The position numbers were made by a program, and so were the translations under genes. From contig NZ_KE386941.1 of NCBI RefSeq assembly GCF_000429705.1, positions 372,001-436,000 of the forward strand: a stretch of 64,000 bases of DNA, written 5' to 3'. Below the pieces are notes generated by a model. It did no database searches. It was given only the letters and a program-made list of their open reading frames with translations, and was not told where the DNA came from. Origin of the DNA: Alteribacter aurantiacus DSM 18675. GTDB taxonomy: Bacteria > Bacillota > Bacilli > Bacillales > Salisediminibacteriaceae. This document shows positions 44,859 through 53,070 of this stretch, piece after piece (the stretch's first letter is position 1; each line of letters starts with the position of its first letter).

Positions 44859-45848
44859 ATGCTTTTTATTAGCAACGAAAACATCACAGACCCAAGAACA
44901 AACTTAGCCATCGAAGAATACGCCCTAAAACACTTGGACAAAGAACATACATATCTGCTCTTTTACGTAAACGAACCGTCCATCATTATCGGAAAAAATC
45001 AAAACACGATCGAAGAGATCAATAAAGACTACGTAGAAAAGAACAAGCTCCACGTGGTTCGGAGACTTTCCGGCGGCGGTGCCGTTTATCACGACCTCGG
45101 TAACTTAAACTTTAGCTTCATCACTAAAGATGATGGAGAAAGTTTTCACAATTTCCAAAAGTTCACCCAACCCGTTGTCGATGCTTTGCAAAAGATCGGT
45201 GTAGACGCAAAACTTACCGGGCGTAACGATTTACAAGTTGGCGAGAGAAAAATATCCGGAAACGCCCAGTACACGACAAAAGGCCGAATGTTCAGCCACG
45301 GCACACTGCTCCTTGACTCCGAAATGGAAAACGTTGTGGATGCATTAAATGTAAATGAAGAGAAAATTCGCTCAAAAGGCATCAAGTCGATTCGTAGCCG
45401 TGTCGCCAACATCAACGAATTCGTCGATCGACCATTGTCGATGGAAGAATTCAAATCTCTCCTACTACGCTACATCTTTGACGGAACAGAGGAAGTCCCA
45501 GAGTATAAGTTAACGGAAGAGGACTGGAAGGGCATCAACAAGATCTCAGAAGAGCGCTATCGAAATTGGGACTGGAACTACGGTCGCTCTCCAAAGTTTG
45601 ATCTCAAACGCTCAAAGCGCTTTACAGGAGGCACAGTCGATATCCGACTGAACGTCAAGAAAGGAACGATTTCAGACTGTAAGATCTTCGGTGATTTCTT
45701 CGGAGTAGGAGAAGTCGTCGACGTTGAGCAGGCTCTAGTAGGAACCCGTTACGAGCGCGAGGACATTGAAAGAGCGTTGGACGAGCTTCCAATGAAGCAC
45801 TACTTTGGCGCCGTGACGAAAGAAGAGATTGTGGAATTGGTGTACTAA
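44859..45848 (+). CDS. lplJ: Lipoate-protein ligase LplJ
   Basis: 329 aa. It activates free lipoate with ATP and attaches it to E2 subunits or GcvH. The N-terminal catalytic domain carries RRLSGGGAVYHDLGNLNFSF (RRxSGGGAVYHD is the LplA/LplJ signature) and GRNDLQVGERKISGNAQ with the catalytic Lys; the C-terminal accessory domain (about 250-329) is present, as in LplJ. AACAAGGAGGTTGTTACG is a strong SD. TATGTTCC-like promoter sequence is not clear. Single gene ending at a terminator and a 41-bp repeat block. Confidence 0.95.
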   Translation: MLFISNENITDPRTNLAIEEYALKHLDKEHTYLLFYVNEPSIIIGKNQNTIEEINKDYVEKNKLHVVRRLSGGGAVYHDLGNLNFSFITKDDGESFHNFQKFTQPVVDALQKIGVDAKLTGRNDLQVGERKISGNAQYTTKGRMFSHGTLLLDSEMENVVDALNVNEEKIRSKGIKSIRSRVANINEFVDRPLSMEEFKSLLLRYIFDGTEEVPEYKLTEEDWKGINKISEERYRNWDWNYGRSPKFDLKRSKRFTGGTVDIRLNVKKGTISDCKIFGDFFGVGEVVDVEQALVGTRYEREDIERALDELPMKHYFGAVTKEEIVELVY

Positions 45849-45860
45849 TAGGCTGTTGTG

Positions 45861-45894
45861 ACCCCACTCATGCTGCGGTGTGTGGGGGGTTTTT
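45861..45894 (+). terminator. Terminator of lplJ
   Basis: CCCCAC (45862-45867) pairs with GTGGGG (45882-45887), followed by GGTTTTT. Confidence 0.65.
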
Positions 45895-45929
45895 GGGTTG
45901 TGATGGGGATGCGAGGCGGAGACGGAGGG

Positions 45930-46091
45930 AAGTGATTGATAAATCTGAAAGTTGATGAAGAAAAGGGGGAAGTCGATGGATAAATCCGAAAGTCGATGAA
46001 GAAAAGGGAGAAGTCGATTGATAAATGTGAAAGTCGATGAAGAAAAGCACCAAGTCGATGGATAAAACTCAAAGTCGATGAAGAAATGGCC
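45930..46091 (+). repeat. Tandem repeat, exact 41-bp period (about 4 copies)
   Basis: Units start at 45948, 45989, 46030 and 46071, each exactly 41 bp apart, with a half unit from 45930. Each unit is a 22-mer (AAAGTCGATGAAGAAAAG plus four variable bases) and a 19-mer (AAGTCGATKGATAAATNTG type). Cores GATGAAGAA and GATKGATAAA recur. It begins shortly after the lplJ terminator. Confidence 0.93.
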
Positions 46092-46148
46092 ATACTCCTT
46101 CTCAAACCACTACCAAACCACACCTTGCGACTCATCACCCAACCCCTT

Positions 46149-46180
46149 AAAAAAACAGACCCTCCACAAGGGAGAGCCTG
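46149..46180 (-). terminator. Terminator of deoD (minus strand)
   Basis: CAGGCTCTCC (minus, 46180-46171) pairs with GGAGGGTCTG (46165-46156) with two G-U pairs, then seven T. Confidence 0.82.
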
Positions 46181-46214
46181 CTACATACGCTTAAAATCCG
46201 CAAACGTAATAACC

Positions 46215-46925
46215 TTATTCAGCCTCAATCGCTGCTGTTAACGCGACTTCAACCATTTCGTTGAATGTTTCTTGGCGCTCTTGTGAGCTCGTTTCCTCAC
46301 CCGTGATGAGGTGGTCACTTACCGTTAGTACGCTCAGGGCGTTCACACCGAAGCGAGCTGCGATTGTGTAAAGAGCGGAAGACTCCATCTCTACAGCAAG
46401 CACTTGGTGATCAGCAAGCTTTTGAACTGTGTCTTTGTAGTCGTTATAAAATACATCGGAAGTAAATACATTACCAACGCGTACGTTCAAGCCACTGGCA
46501 ACAGCGCCATCGTATGCGCTTTTCAATAGACCGAAGTCCGCTGTCGGAGCAAAGTCAATTCCTCCGAAGTAACGCTGGTTTACGCCTGAGTCTGAAGAAG
46601 CACTCATAGCAAGGATTACGTCGCGTACTTTAACGTCTTTTTGGAATGCCCCACATGTTCCTACGCGGATCAAGTTTTTTACGCCATAGCTGTTGATAAG
46701 CTCGTGGACGTAAATGGAGATGGAAGGTACACCCATGCCTGTTCCTTGAACAGAAATGCGCTTTCCTTTATACGTACCAGTGTAGCCCAGCATGCCGCGG
46801 ACTTCGTTATAACATGTTACGTCTTCTAAAAAGTTCTCTGCGATATATTTTGCTCGTAAAGGATCTCCTGGGAGCAAGATGGATTCTGCAATTTCGCCTT
46901 CTTTAGCACCGATATGTACACTCAT
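46215..46925 (-). CDS. deoD: Purine-nucleoside phosphorylase, DeoD type
   Basis: 236 aa, hexameric PNP that phosphorolyses purine (deoxy)nucleosides including adenosine. [11 protein letters not shown] (phosphate and ribose site), [24 protein letters not shown] and the [10 protein letters not shown] plus TVSDHL catalytic Asp motifs are all present. [14 protein letters not shown] is a typical Bacillus N-terminus. RBS AGGAGGC on the minus strand. Single gene, convergent with lplJ across the repeat block. Confidence 0.97.
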   Translation of the reverse strand: MSVHIGAKEGEIAESILLPGDPLRAKYIAENFLEDVTCYNEVRGMLGYTGTYKGKRISVQGTGMGVPSISIYVHELINSYGVKNLIRVGTCGAFQKDVKVRDVILAMSASSDSGVNQRYFGGIDFAPTADFGLLKSAYDGAVASGLNVRVGNVFTSDVFYNDYKDTVQKLADHQVLAVEMESSALYTIAARFGVNALSVLTVSDHLITGEETSSQERQETFNEMVEVALTAAIEAE

Positions 46926-47123
46926 AAAAAAGCCTCCTATTAGTCAAATCATTCATAGCATATCGAATGTAAATGGTCAAAGTCAACTTCTTTAATAGAT
47001 GGTGACGGTTAGAGTGAAAAGGACTAAATAAATTTTTACAATAAATGTCGGATTGTGGAAAAATGTGATATAGTAAATGAAATGTACATATTTAAGGTGT
47101 TTACTCAGTAAAGAGGTGAGTGG

Positions 47124-48215
47124 ATGGTTGAATCTGTGAAAATTATACCGAATAAAGACGTACTAATAGGTCGGAGTTTAGGTGAAGATATTGTTTCAGA
47201 AAACGGCCATTTTCTCCTGAAGAAAGGGATGACTCTGTCTCAGTGGCATCTTGATATTTTACTCAGCCATGAAGTGGATGAAATAAAAGTAGTGAAAAAG
47301 TCTACCGTTCTAGCGGGCGACCTTATTGGGACGTGGTCCAAGGAAAAAGAAGAGATGTTACATCTTTATAGGGGAAGTGTTTTGGAGATCAAGCAGTTGT
47401 TTGAAGCGGCGATTATGAGGGAGAACGTGGATATTCAAGACGTTATGAAGCCGTTTACGTACCTTTTGGAAAAAGTACTCACCAGGACGTCAATTTTTTT
47501 AGAGCTGTATCAAATCAAGGGGTACGATGAATATACGTACCGTCACAGCATTAATGTAGGTCTTTTGGCAGCAACGATAGGAAAAATGCTAGGGAGGCCT
47601 GAAAAAGACGTATTGGAACTAGGAAAAGCGGGGTTCTTTCACGATATCGGAAAAATGAAAGTTCCTAAATGCATTTTAAATAAAAAAGGTCAGTTGACTG
47701 ACAACGACTACATGGAAATAAAACGTCATCCTCTTTATGGGAGAGAGATTCTAGATAAGGTGGAGGGCTTGAGTGAAATCATCGTTCAGGGGACATTGTT
47801 GCACCATGAGAGGCTTGATGGATCTGGCTATCCTTTTGGAGTGAAAGGAAATGACATTCCCTTTTATGTTCAGGTGCTGGCTGTTGCGGACGTGTATGAT
47901 GCTATATCATCTGATCGGGTTTATCGAAGCAGATATAGCCCATTTGAAGCGTTGGAAGAGCTGATTAAGGACGTGTACAGAAACAAGTTGAGTGGCGAAA
48001 TTGTGTTACCGTTCGTTCAACAGGTAATCAATGGTTATATCAATTGTCCCGTTCGTTTGGAAAATGGAGAAGAAGGTGTTCTTGTCCATCTGCCTTTAGA
48101 AGAGATTACAAGACCGCTCATTGCGGTTGGAGATACTTACGTGGACTTGAGAAAAGAGCGTCATTTGACTATAAAAGAAGTGATTCTCGATCACGTCCAT
48201 CCTGCAAAAGTATAA
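47124..48215 (+). CDS. HD-GYP domain phosphodiesterase, probable c-di-GMP hydrolase
   Basis: 363 aa. The HD-GYP domain (about 130-300) is complete: RHSINVG, GFFHDIGK (HD pair), HPLYGREIL, LLHHERLDGSGYP (GYP) and ADVYDAISSDR. The N-terminal region (1-120) starts with the SLGEDIVSENGHFLLKKGM motif found in many DUF3391-like HD-GYP proteins. It probably hydrolyses cyclic di-GMP in the cytoplasm; no TM or sensor domain. ATG-like GTG/TTG choice is not needed: ATG at 47124 follows AAAGAGGTGAGTGG. Confidence 0.9.
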   Translation: MVESVKIIPNKDVLIGRSLGEDIVSENGHFLLKKGMTLSQWHLDILLSHEVDEIKVVKKSTVLAGDLIGTWSKEKEEMLHLYRGSVLEIKQLFEAAIMRENVDIQDVMKPFTYLLEKVLTRTSIFLELYQIKGYDEYTYRHSINVGLLAATIGKMLGRPEKDVLELGKAGFFHDIGKMKVPKCILNKKGQLTDNDYMEIKRHPLYGREILDKVEGLSEIIVQGTLLHHERLDGSGYPFGVKGNDIPFYVQVLAVADVYDAISSDRVYRSRYSPFEALEELIKDVYRNKLSGEIVLPFVQQVINGYINCPVRLENGEEGVLVHLPLEEITRPLIAVGDTYVDLRKERHLTIKEVILDHVHPAKV

Positions 48216-48219
48216 AAAG

Positions 48220-48254
48220 AGGAGCGATCGCCATAGGGTGAACGCTCCTTTTTT
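48220..48254 (+). terminator. Terminator of the HD-GYP gene
   Basis: AGGAGCG (48220-48226) pairs with CGCTCCT (48243-48249), then TTTTTT. Confidence 0.85.
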
Positions 48255-48259
48255 ACAAT

Positions 48260-48709
48260 TTATTTTTCTTCATTACCAAGAACACGATTCACGCGTTTAC
48301 GGAGCATTTTCATACCACCGCCGCCAGCTTGGAAGTGGCGTAGTTTACCTTCAGCGTCGAAAACATAATACGCAGGCACGTATTGATTCTCGAAAGCATC
48401 TGTAAGTTTATGCTCGTTATCCACGAAGATCGGCTGAGAGATGTCGTGGCTTAGTGCCATCGCTTTAATGACACTCATGTCAAGGTCCTTCTCTGAACGA
48501 GGCATGTGTACAGCAACCACGTTAAGCTCATCTTCAAATTCATCACGGAATTCGTTTACGTCAGGCATGGCTTCTTTACATAGTCCGCAGCTAACAGACC
48601 AGAAGTGAAAGAGGGTAGGTTTATCTCCGACTAGTTCTTCTCTTGTTAATTCTTCGTTTAACCATTCAGTAGCACCAGTAAGTTCAGGCATTTCAGATCT
48701 TAGTTTCAT
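48260..48709 (-). CDS. ykuV: Thiol-disulfide oxidoreductase, YkuV type
   Basis: 149 aa, thioredoxin fold without signal peptide, so cytoplasmic. The redox motif is C41-G-L-C44 in FHFWSVSCGLCKEAMPD; QYVPAYYVFDAEGK carries the cis-Pro. In B. subtilis YkuV pairs with the peroxiredoxin YkuU, as here (90 bases apart). It may reduce the peroxiredoxin or other disulfides. Minus strand, second gene of the unit; a strong hairpin lies between the two genes. SD AGGAGTG before the ATG. Confidence 0.9.
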   Translation of the reverse strand: MKLRSEMPELTGATEWLNEELTREELVGDKPTLFHFWSVSCGLCKEAMPDVNEFRDEFEDELNVVAVHMPRSEKDLDMSVIKAMALSHDISQPIFVDNEHKLTDAFENQYVPAYYVFDAEGKLRHFQAGGGGMKMLRKRVNRVLGNEEK

Positions 48710-48758
48710 CGATTTATCACTCCTGTTTTATCATTGTTGTTTTATTTTATGTTTAGGG

Positions 48759-48789
48759 AAGGTTGTCCCAAGCTCAGTGGGACAACCTT
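48759..48789 (-). other. Strong hairpin in the ykuU-ykuV spacer
   Basis: Perfect 12-bp stem AAGGTTGTCCCA (48759-48770) / TGGGACAACCTT (48778-48789) with a 7-base loop. There is no T run on either side in the minus direction, so it looks like an mRNA processing/stability element or partial attenuator rather than a full terminator. Confidence 0.6.
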
Positions 48790-48799
48790 TGAAAATCAA

Positions 48800-49345
48800 T
48801 TATAGTGTTGCTTGTCCTGGCTTCCAGTTTGCAGGGCAAAGTCCGCCAGTTTGAAGGGCTTGTAGGACACGTAGTGTTTCATCTACGTCACGACCAATGT
48901 TGTTGTGGTTGACTACAGAGTACATAAGTTCACCTTCTGGGCTGATGATGAAGAGACCTCGCAGAGCCACACCTTCATCTTCTAATAGAACACCGTAGTC
49001 ACGTGCTACACGATGGTTTGTGTCAGCAGCAAGGGAATGCTCAAGCTTCCCAAGACCATTGTCATCGCGGTCTGTGTTAATCCATGCTAGGTGAGTGTGG
49101 ATCGTATCGGTTGAAACACCGATTACTTCGGTATCAAGGTCGTCAAACTCGTCTTGACGATCACTTAAAGATGTAATTTCAGTCGGACAAACGAAGGTGA
49201 AATCCATTGGATAGAAGTAAAGAACCGTCCACTTATCGTTTTTCATATTCTCTTCAAGGGAAACTTTCCCGAATTCTTTATTTGGAAGTACTGCATCCAT
49301 TTCAAATCGAGGTGCTTGTTTTGCTACCATACGCTTGTCTGTCAC
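48800..49345 (-). CDS. ykuU: 2-Cys peroxiredoxin, YkuU (AhpC/Prx1 type)
   Basis: 181 aa. Peroxidatic C53 in MDFTFVCPTE and resolving C170 in GGLCPANW place it in the typical 2-Cys AhpC-Prx1 group; GVSTDTIHTHLAWI is also characteristic. It reduces hydrogen peroxide and organic hydroperoxides. First gene of ykuU-ykuV, with AAGGAGCG as SD. Two PerR/Fur-like boxes lie in the promoter region, so induction by peroxide is likely. Confidence 0.93.
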   Translation of the reverse strand: MTDKRMVAKQAPRFEMDAVLPNKEFGKVSLEENMKNDKWTVLYFYPMDFTFVCPTEITSLSDRQDEFDDLDTEVIGVSTDTIHTHLAWINTDRDDNGLGKLEHSLAADTNHRVARDYGVLLEDEGVALRGLFIISPEGELMYSVVNHNNIGRDVDETLRVLQALQTGGLCPANWKPGQATL

Positions 49346-49364
49346 AACAAATCGCTCCTTTAGA

Positions 49365-49379
49365 TTAGAATAATTATTG
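49365..49379 (-). promoter_or_regulatory. PerR-like box 1 at ykuU
   Basis: On the minus strand CAATAATTATTCTAA fits the PerR consensus TTATAATNATTATAA at 11 of 14 fixed positions. It lies between the promoter and the SD. Confidence 0.45.
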
Positions 49380-49394
49380 TTTAATACATATTAT

Positions 49395-49444
49395 ATTTTA
49401 ACAAAAACAGATCCGTTGTCAACAGTTAATAATAATTATTTTAA
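49395..49444 (-). promoter_or_regulatory. ykuU promoter with PerR-like box 2
   Basis: Minus-strand TTGACA (49422-49417), 16-bp spacer, TAAAAT (49400-49395). Upstream of the -35, TTAAAATAATTATTA (49444-49430) fits the PerR consensus at 12 of 14 fixed positions. Confidence 0.55.
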
Positions 49445-49511
49445 ACAAATAATTAAACTCGTCTGGACAACTGTTTTCTATTATATCGAACCTAAATGGA
49501 GATTCAAGAAA

Positions 49512-49542
49512 AATGCTCACCACAGCACAAGGTGGTGAGCAT
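49512..49542 (-). terminator. Terminator of the DHH-CBS-CCA fusion gene (minus strand)
   Basis: ATGCTCACCAC (49513-49523) pairs with GTGGTGAGCAT (49532-49542), then TTTTTC on the minus strand. Confidence 0.85.
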
Positions 49543-49574
49543 CAGCTAGATTTCTCCTTATCACAAGGGATTTC

Positions 49575-52142
49575 TCATTCTTTTTGGGAGTATACCTTTT
49601 TCGCATAGGATAAGAGGTCCGTTTTGGTTAGAGACGGATTTTCAATTTTACTTGCTTCAAGTTGAAGAAGCCATTGTTTAAAGTGCGGCCCAGGGATTAG
49701 ACCAAGGTCAATTAAGTCGTTACCTGAAATGGCAGATGAAACCGACTGTCGTTGAAGTAAATACTCGGATCCTCTTTCAATTAGATCGTCTTGGTGGTTA
49801 TAAAGGGCAAGGACAACGGCAAGTGCTTCATTGCTCACCTCGGCACAAACGGTGTGCCAGTCATAAAGGGAGTGGAACTGAAAATCAAAGGTGGTAAAGA
49901 GTTTATACACGGTTTTTAACAGGTGGATGTCCTGTTTGTTTTTAGCGAAAGCTAAGCATTCTTCATAGGCCTCAGTCGTCAAGTCCGTCATGGCAAATAA
50001 AATACCAAGCCAGTGGCTGTGATGAAGTGGTTCTTTTAACGCTTGCTGTAATGTATAAAAGCACTCGATTCGCTTTAAGACCGTTACAGGGTTGGAGGCT
50101 CTTGTAAGAAGATGTTCTAGTACTTGCAAGTCACTGGCCCTTTTAATAAATGTAGACGTGTCTTCTTCGATGATCAGGCGTTTGAGCTCGTTGGCCAACC
50201 GTGGCTTTGACACAGATGAAAGCATTTTAGTGTGTGTTTTTGCAAATTCTTCTGTCTCTTTGTTCATTAGAAAGCCGAAGCGATTTTCAAATCGAAGTGC
50301 TCTTAATATTCGAGTCGGGTCTTCGAGGAAACTTAAGTTGTAGAGGGTTTTAATCCGTCCTTTATGAATATCTTCATAGCCGTGAAAGAAGTCAAGAAGG
50401 GTGCCAAAGTCATCTTCAGACAAAGAGATGGCAAGGGCGTTGATCGTAAAGTCCCGACGATAAAGATCTTCTTTAATGTTGGATAATTCTACGCTTGGTA
50501 GAGCTGCCGGAAAGTCATAATATTCTGTTCGAGCACTTGTAAGGTCTACTTTTAGTCCTTCAGGGTCTGTCCAAGTTGCGGTCTTGAACGAATCGTGAGA
50601 GCGTAATGAACCACCAAAAGCTTCAGACAATGACTCGCCTAATACGATTGCATTGCCCTCTACGACAATGTCAATATCTTCGTTTGGACGTTCGAGAAGA
50701 ATATCGCGAACAATGCCCCCAATCAAGTATGCTTTCATGTTTAGTGAATCGGCTTGTTTTCCAACTGTATGAATACGTTTATATACGTTTTCTTTTAGCT
50801 GAGAAGAAACCTGATTTGAAAAGTTTCTTTTGACTTTATCGTATTGGGATTCGTTTTTTTGATGTAACGGTTTATTTTTATGGTGAATGGTCCTAATGAC
50901 GTCTGTTCTGGATACAATCCCCAAGACCTGGTCGTTTTCTATAACTGGAAGTCTTCCCACGTTATGGTCCATCATGATCTCTTGAATATCAGTTAAAGAT
51001 GTATCGAGAGAGATTGTCATAGGATTGGTGGTCATATACCCTTTTACGGGTGCATGACCTAGACCATGGTGGATGGCTTTATCCACGTTTCTTCTTGAAA
51101 TGACTCCTACAAGTTTTTCATCTTTCACAACTGGAAAACCTGAATGGCCGTACCGGTAGAGCATGGCGGACACATCCCCTATAGTAGTGTCAGGAGCGAC
51201 GACACGAACAGGACTGCTCATCATCTCTTTGGCTGTTGCTTCTGTTGAAATAAGGAAAGGAAGCTGTTGTTCTAGTTCTTTAGCTAGAATGCAAGGGTCT
51301 AGATCTTTACGCATTGCGGAGGCTGCTTTATCGTGGCCACCCCCACCTAAAGCTTTAATTGGAGCCAAAATGCTTAGTCTGTCAGCAGACGATCTTGCTG
51401 TGATAAATGTTTTATTTTCCATACGTACAACCACAAACAAGGCATCTACTCCTGTTAAGGATAAAAGGTGACTGGCAATGCCGGCCAAGTTACCGGTGTA
51501 ATGATCTTGGCTATGTTGCGTGATAATGGCGCTTGTACCATCCTGATTTAGTCTTTTAGCGTTTGTGAGAAGAATCTGTATGAGTTGTTGTTCATCTGTG
51601 CTTAGTGGAGTATCACGGAATCGTTCAACGACTTCAAGATTTGCCCCGGCTTTTAACAAGTGATATCCAGCGAGCATGTCTTCAGGCGAGGTCGTGCTAT
51701 ATGTATAGTTTCCTGTATCAGCTTGAAGACCTAATGTGAAGAGCGTCGCTTCGAATGCCGACACCGTATTGCCGGCTCTTAAAATGTCTTCTATTAAAAT
51801 GGTGATACACGCCCCGTAAGGAAGGTACTTTCCTTGATAGTGATGGGAGGCGTGGTGATCGTAGCATATGATTGTGACATCTTCAGGTAGTTTGTTTTTA
51901 ATTCTACCAACTCGTTCGATAGTAGACGTGTCGACCAAGATGACCTCGGTCACCGATTCCCAATCGATCTGGTTTTCTTGTGTGAATGAAAAAGTATCCC
52001 TATAGAGGGACAGGAAATGTTGCACTGCATCTTGAAGTTTCTCAGGGAGCACCATTTTACCGGAAGGGTAGAGCTTTTTTGCAGCTACCATAGAAGCGAG
52101 TCCGTCAAAGTCCAGGTTTGTATGAGATATGATTACTTGCAT
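49575..52142 (-). CDS. DHH phosphoesterase - CBS pair - CCA/poly(A) nucleotidyltransferase fusion
   Basis: 855 aa, three modules. (1) DHH/DHHA1 phosphoesterase, about 1-305: NLDFDGLAS supplies Asp11/Asp13, DTS Asp71, and YDHHASHH the DHH triad at 95-97; GGGGHDKAASA is the DHHA1 motif. (2) Two CBS domains, about 315-425 (DTTIGDVSAMLYRYGHSGFP and the second copy DTSLTDIQEIMMDHNVGRLP), which usually bind adenosyl ligands. (3) tRNA nucleotidyltransferase, about 460-845: AYLIGGIVRDILL, catalytic DIDIVV, RRDFTINALAI and LEDPTRILRALRFENRFGF. It likely adds A or CCA to tRNA 3' ends and may also degrade nanoRNA or a dinucleotide signal. Such fusions are known in a few lineages, not in B. subtilis. Single minus-strand gene. 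Confidence 0.9.
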   Translation of the reverse strand: MQVIISHTNLDFDGLASMVAAKKLYPSGKMVLPEKLQDAVQHFLSLYRDTFSFTQENQIDWESVTEVILVDTSTIERVGRIKNKLPEDVTIICYDHHASHHYQGKYLPYGACITILIEDILRAGNTVSAFEATLFTLGLQADTGNYTYSTTSPEDMLAGYHLLKAGANLEVVERFRDTPLSTDEQQLIQILLTNAKRLNQDGTSAIITQHSQDHYTGNLAGIASHLLSLTGVDALFVVVRMENKTFITARSSADRLSILAPIKALGGGGHDKAASAMRKDLDPCILAKELEQQLPFLISTEATAKEMMSSPVRVVAPDTTIGDVSAMLYRYGHSGFPVVKDEKLVGVISRRNVDKAIHHGLGHAPVKGYMTTNPMTISLDTSLTDIQEIMMDHNVGRLPVIENDQVLGIVSRTDVIRTIHHKNKPLHQKNESQYDKVKRNFSNQVSSQLKENVYKRIHTVGKQADSLNMKAYLIGGIVRDILLERPNEDIDIVVEGNAIVLGESLSEAFGGSLRSHDSFKTATWTDPEGLKVDLTSARTEYYDFPAALPSVELSNIKEDLYRRDFTINALAISLSEDDFGTLLDFFHGYEDIHKGRIKTLYNLSFLEDPTRILRALRFENRFGFLMNKETEEFAKTHTKMLSSVSKPRLANELKRLIIEEDTSTFIKRASDLQVLEHLLTRASNPVTVLKRIECFYTLQQALKEPLHHSHWLGILFAMTDLTTEAYEECLAFAKNKQDIHLLKTVYKLFTTFDFQFHSLYDWHTVCAEVSNEALAVVLALYNHQDDLIERGSEYLLQRQSVSSAISGNDLIDLGLIPGPHFKQWLLQLEASKIENPSLTKTDLLSYAKKVYSQKE

Positions 52143-52336
52143 AACAAACTCCTCTCCGTGTTCAGATCAGGGTAATTGTATTTGTTTCATTTTATCAGTT
52201 CCTAATCCATTCGTGAAATCCCTTTTAATGAAAAAGGGGGGAATGGAACTAGGGATTTAATGAGGAGGGAATTAGGAGATCGGATAAGTAAGTCAATTGA
52301 AGAGAAGATATGATTAAGACAAAAGGCAATAAAATG

Positions 52337-52368
52337 AAAAAGACTGATCCAGAATAACTGAATCAGCC
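52337..52368 (-). terminator. Terminator of pssA (minus strand)
   Basis: Minus-strand GGCTGATTCAG pairs with CTGGATCAGTC (11 bp with two G-U pairs), followed by TTTTTC. Confidence 0.8.
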
Positions 52369-52372
52369 TAAG

Positions 52373-52915
52373 CTACATCTTGCGTACACGAAACGTGCTA
52401 ATCATTAAAACGGATAGGGCAAGTGTAATCCACATGAAAGCAGGTGCTGCGATCGTGTCATTTAATAAATGACTCACAGTTAAAATACAACCTGCTGCTG
52501 TGATTGGTAATCCTACGAAGAATCCTTCTTGCTCGGTTACGTTGAATCTGGCAAGGCGTATCGCACCACATGCAATAAAAATGATGGTAAATATCATACC
52601 GGCTGTTGAAAACTGGTATAATACTGATTGATAAACTAATAACGCTGGTGCTACGCCAAATGATATAATATCACATAAAGAGTCCAATTGTTTTCCCATC
52701 TCAGATTCTATATTCAACTTTCGAGCCACTTTCCCATCAAGGCGATCAAAAATGGCTGCGAGGCAAATAAACGCAACGCTCATACCATATTGACCTTGAA
52801 GAACGGCCAACATTGCAGCTCCGCCGAGGCCCAAATTTAAAATGGTTAATAAATTGGCCGTCTGACTGCGAAACTTACGATACGTATTATCAACAAGGTG
52901 TTGTAACAACGTCAA
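52373..52915 (-). CDS. pssA: CDP-diacylglycerol-serine O-phosphatidyltransferase
   Basis: 180 aa membrane enzyme that makes phosphatidylserine. The CDP-alcohol phosphotransferase motif DGxxAR(x)8Gx3Dx3D is complete in LDGKVARKLNIES then MGKQLDSLCD. About five to six TM segments. I choose TTG 52915 because AAAGGGGTGATG lies before it; GTG 52924 overlaps that SD. It is divergent from psd, which decarboxylates its product, so the two genes form the phosphatidylethanolamine pathway. Confidence 0.9.
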   Translation of the reverse strand: MTLLQHLVDNTYRKFRSQTANLLTILNLGLGGAAMLAVLQGQYGMSVAFICLAAIFDRLDGKVARKLNIESEMGKQLDSLCDIISFGVAPALLVYQSVLYQFSTAGMIFTIIFIACGAIRLARFNVTEQEGFFVGLPITAAGCILTVSHLLNDTIAAPAFMWITLALSVLMISTFRVRKM

Positions 52916-53070
52916 CGACATCACCCCTTTATTGGTTTATTCGTTTGCTTCGATGTGGAAGCAAGCAAACTCTGATTAAATATTTATTTTACCATAACTA
53001 ATACTAACAAACTACTAATATATGTTAGGATTTCATACATATATGACAGTGCAACTTGGAGGAATCAGTT

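Noticed and set aside
45845..46138. 97-aa minus ORF rich in FSSSTFRF repeats
   Set aside because: It is a translation of the 41-bp repeat block and terminator, not a protein.
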